From assembly GCA_017999075.1 (NCBI GenBank), contig JAGOBX010000253.1:1-5852 (forward strand): a stretch of 5,852 bases of DNA. The letters are read 5' to 3'. Position numbers and translations under genes: made by a program. A model generated the notes under the pieces. That model did not search any database. It was given only the letters and a program-made list of their open reading frames with translations, and was not told the origin of the DNA. Below, piece by piece: positions 5,849 to 5,852 of this stretch; position 1 is the first letter of the stretch; each line of letters opens with the position of its first letter. Source of the DNA: Candidatus Babelota bacterium. GTDB lineage: Bacteria; JAGOBX01.

Positions 5849-5852
5849 AAAA

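Noticed and set aside
1-5852. CRISPR array, tRNA, rRNA or mobile element
   Set aside because: No regularly spaced repeat-spacer pattern, tRNA-like cloverleaf, rRNA motif, transposase coding or terminal inverted repeats were seen; the coding frame occupies nearly all of the window.

Overview
The window is almost entirely one very long minus-strand gene. A reading frame opens with ATG at 5831 and runs without a stop to position 1, where it leaves the window. That is 1,943 complete codons plus two bases, roughly 220 kDa of protein, with the C-terminal end missing. I found the frame by reading the reverse strand by hand. The codon count agrees exactly with the coordinates, so no frameshift is needed. 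Only 21 bases (5832-5852) lie outside the gene; they carry a Shine-Dalgarno-like GGTGAT and a TATAAT hexamer.

The DNA is AT-rich, with Lys, Asn, Ile, Glu and Asp prominent in the protein and AAA, AAT and ATT as common codons. GCG and CGC are still used freely. Together with the ribosome binding site and an N-terminal export signal this indicates a bacterium. I cannot assign a phylum. Giant exported proteins of this kind occur in several poorly cultured lineages, but nothing here is diagnostic.

From its N-terminus (right end of the window) the protein reads as a mosaic: an export signal (residues 1-27); a region of short beta-hairpin repeats separated by Ser/Arg/Lys-rich linkers (28-355) that carry RG[VIL][KR]S four times; a long beta-rich region (about 356-990) containing two diverged copies of a roughly 225-residue unit plus partial copies; an amphipathic helical segment (991-1090); a charged, coiled-coil-like segment (1091-1250); a second beta-rich domain (1251-1424); and a helical, TPR-like tail (1425 to the window edge).

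I recognise no named family and no catalytic motif. The architecture suggests an exported structural, binding or scaffold protein, but function is open. The main points of interest are the internal duplication, the repeated basic motif in an exported protein, and a heptamer/inverted-repeat DNA element of intergenic appearance lying in frame inside the gene. With one partial gene visible, no multi-gene system can be claimed.
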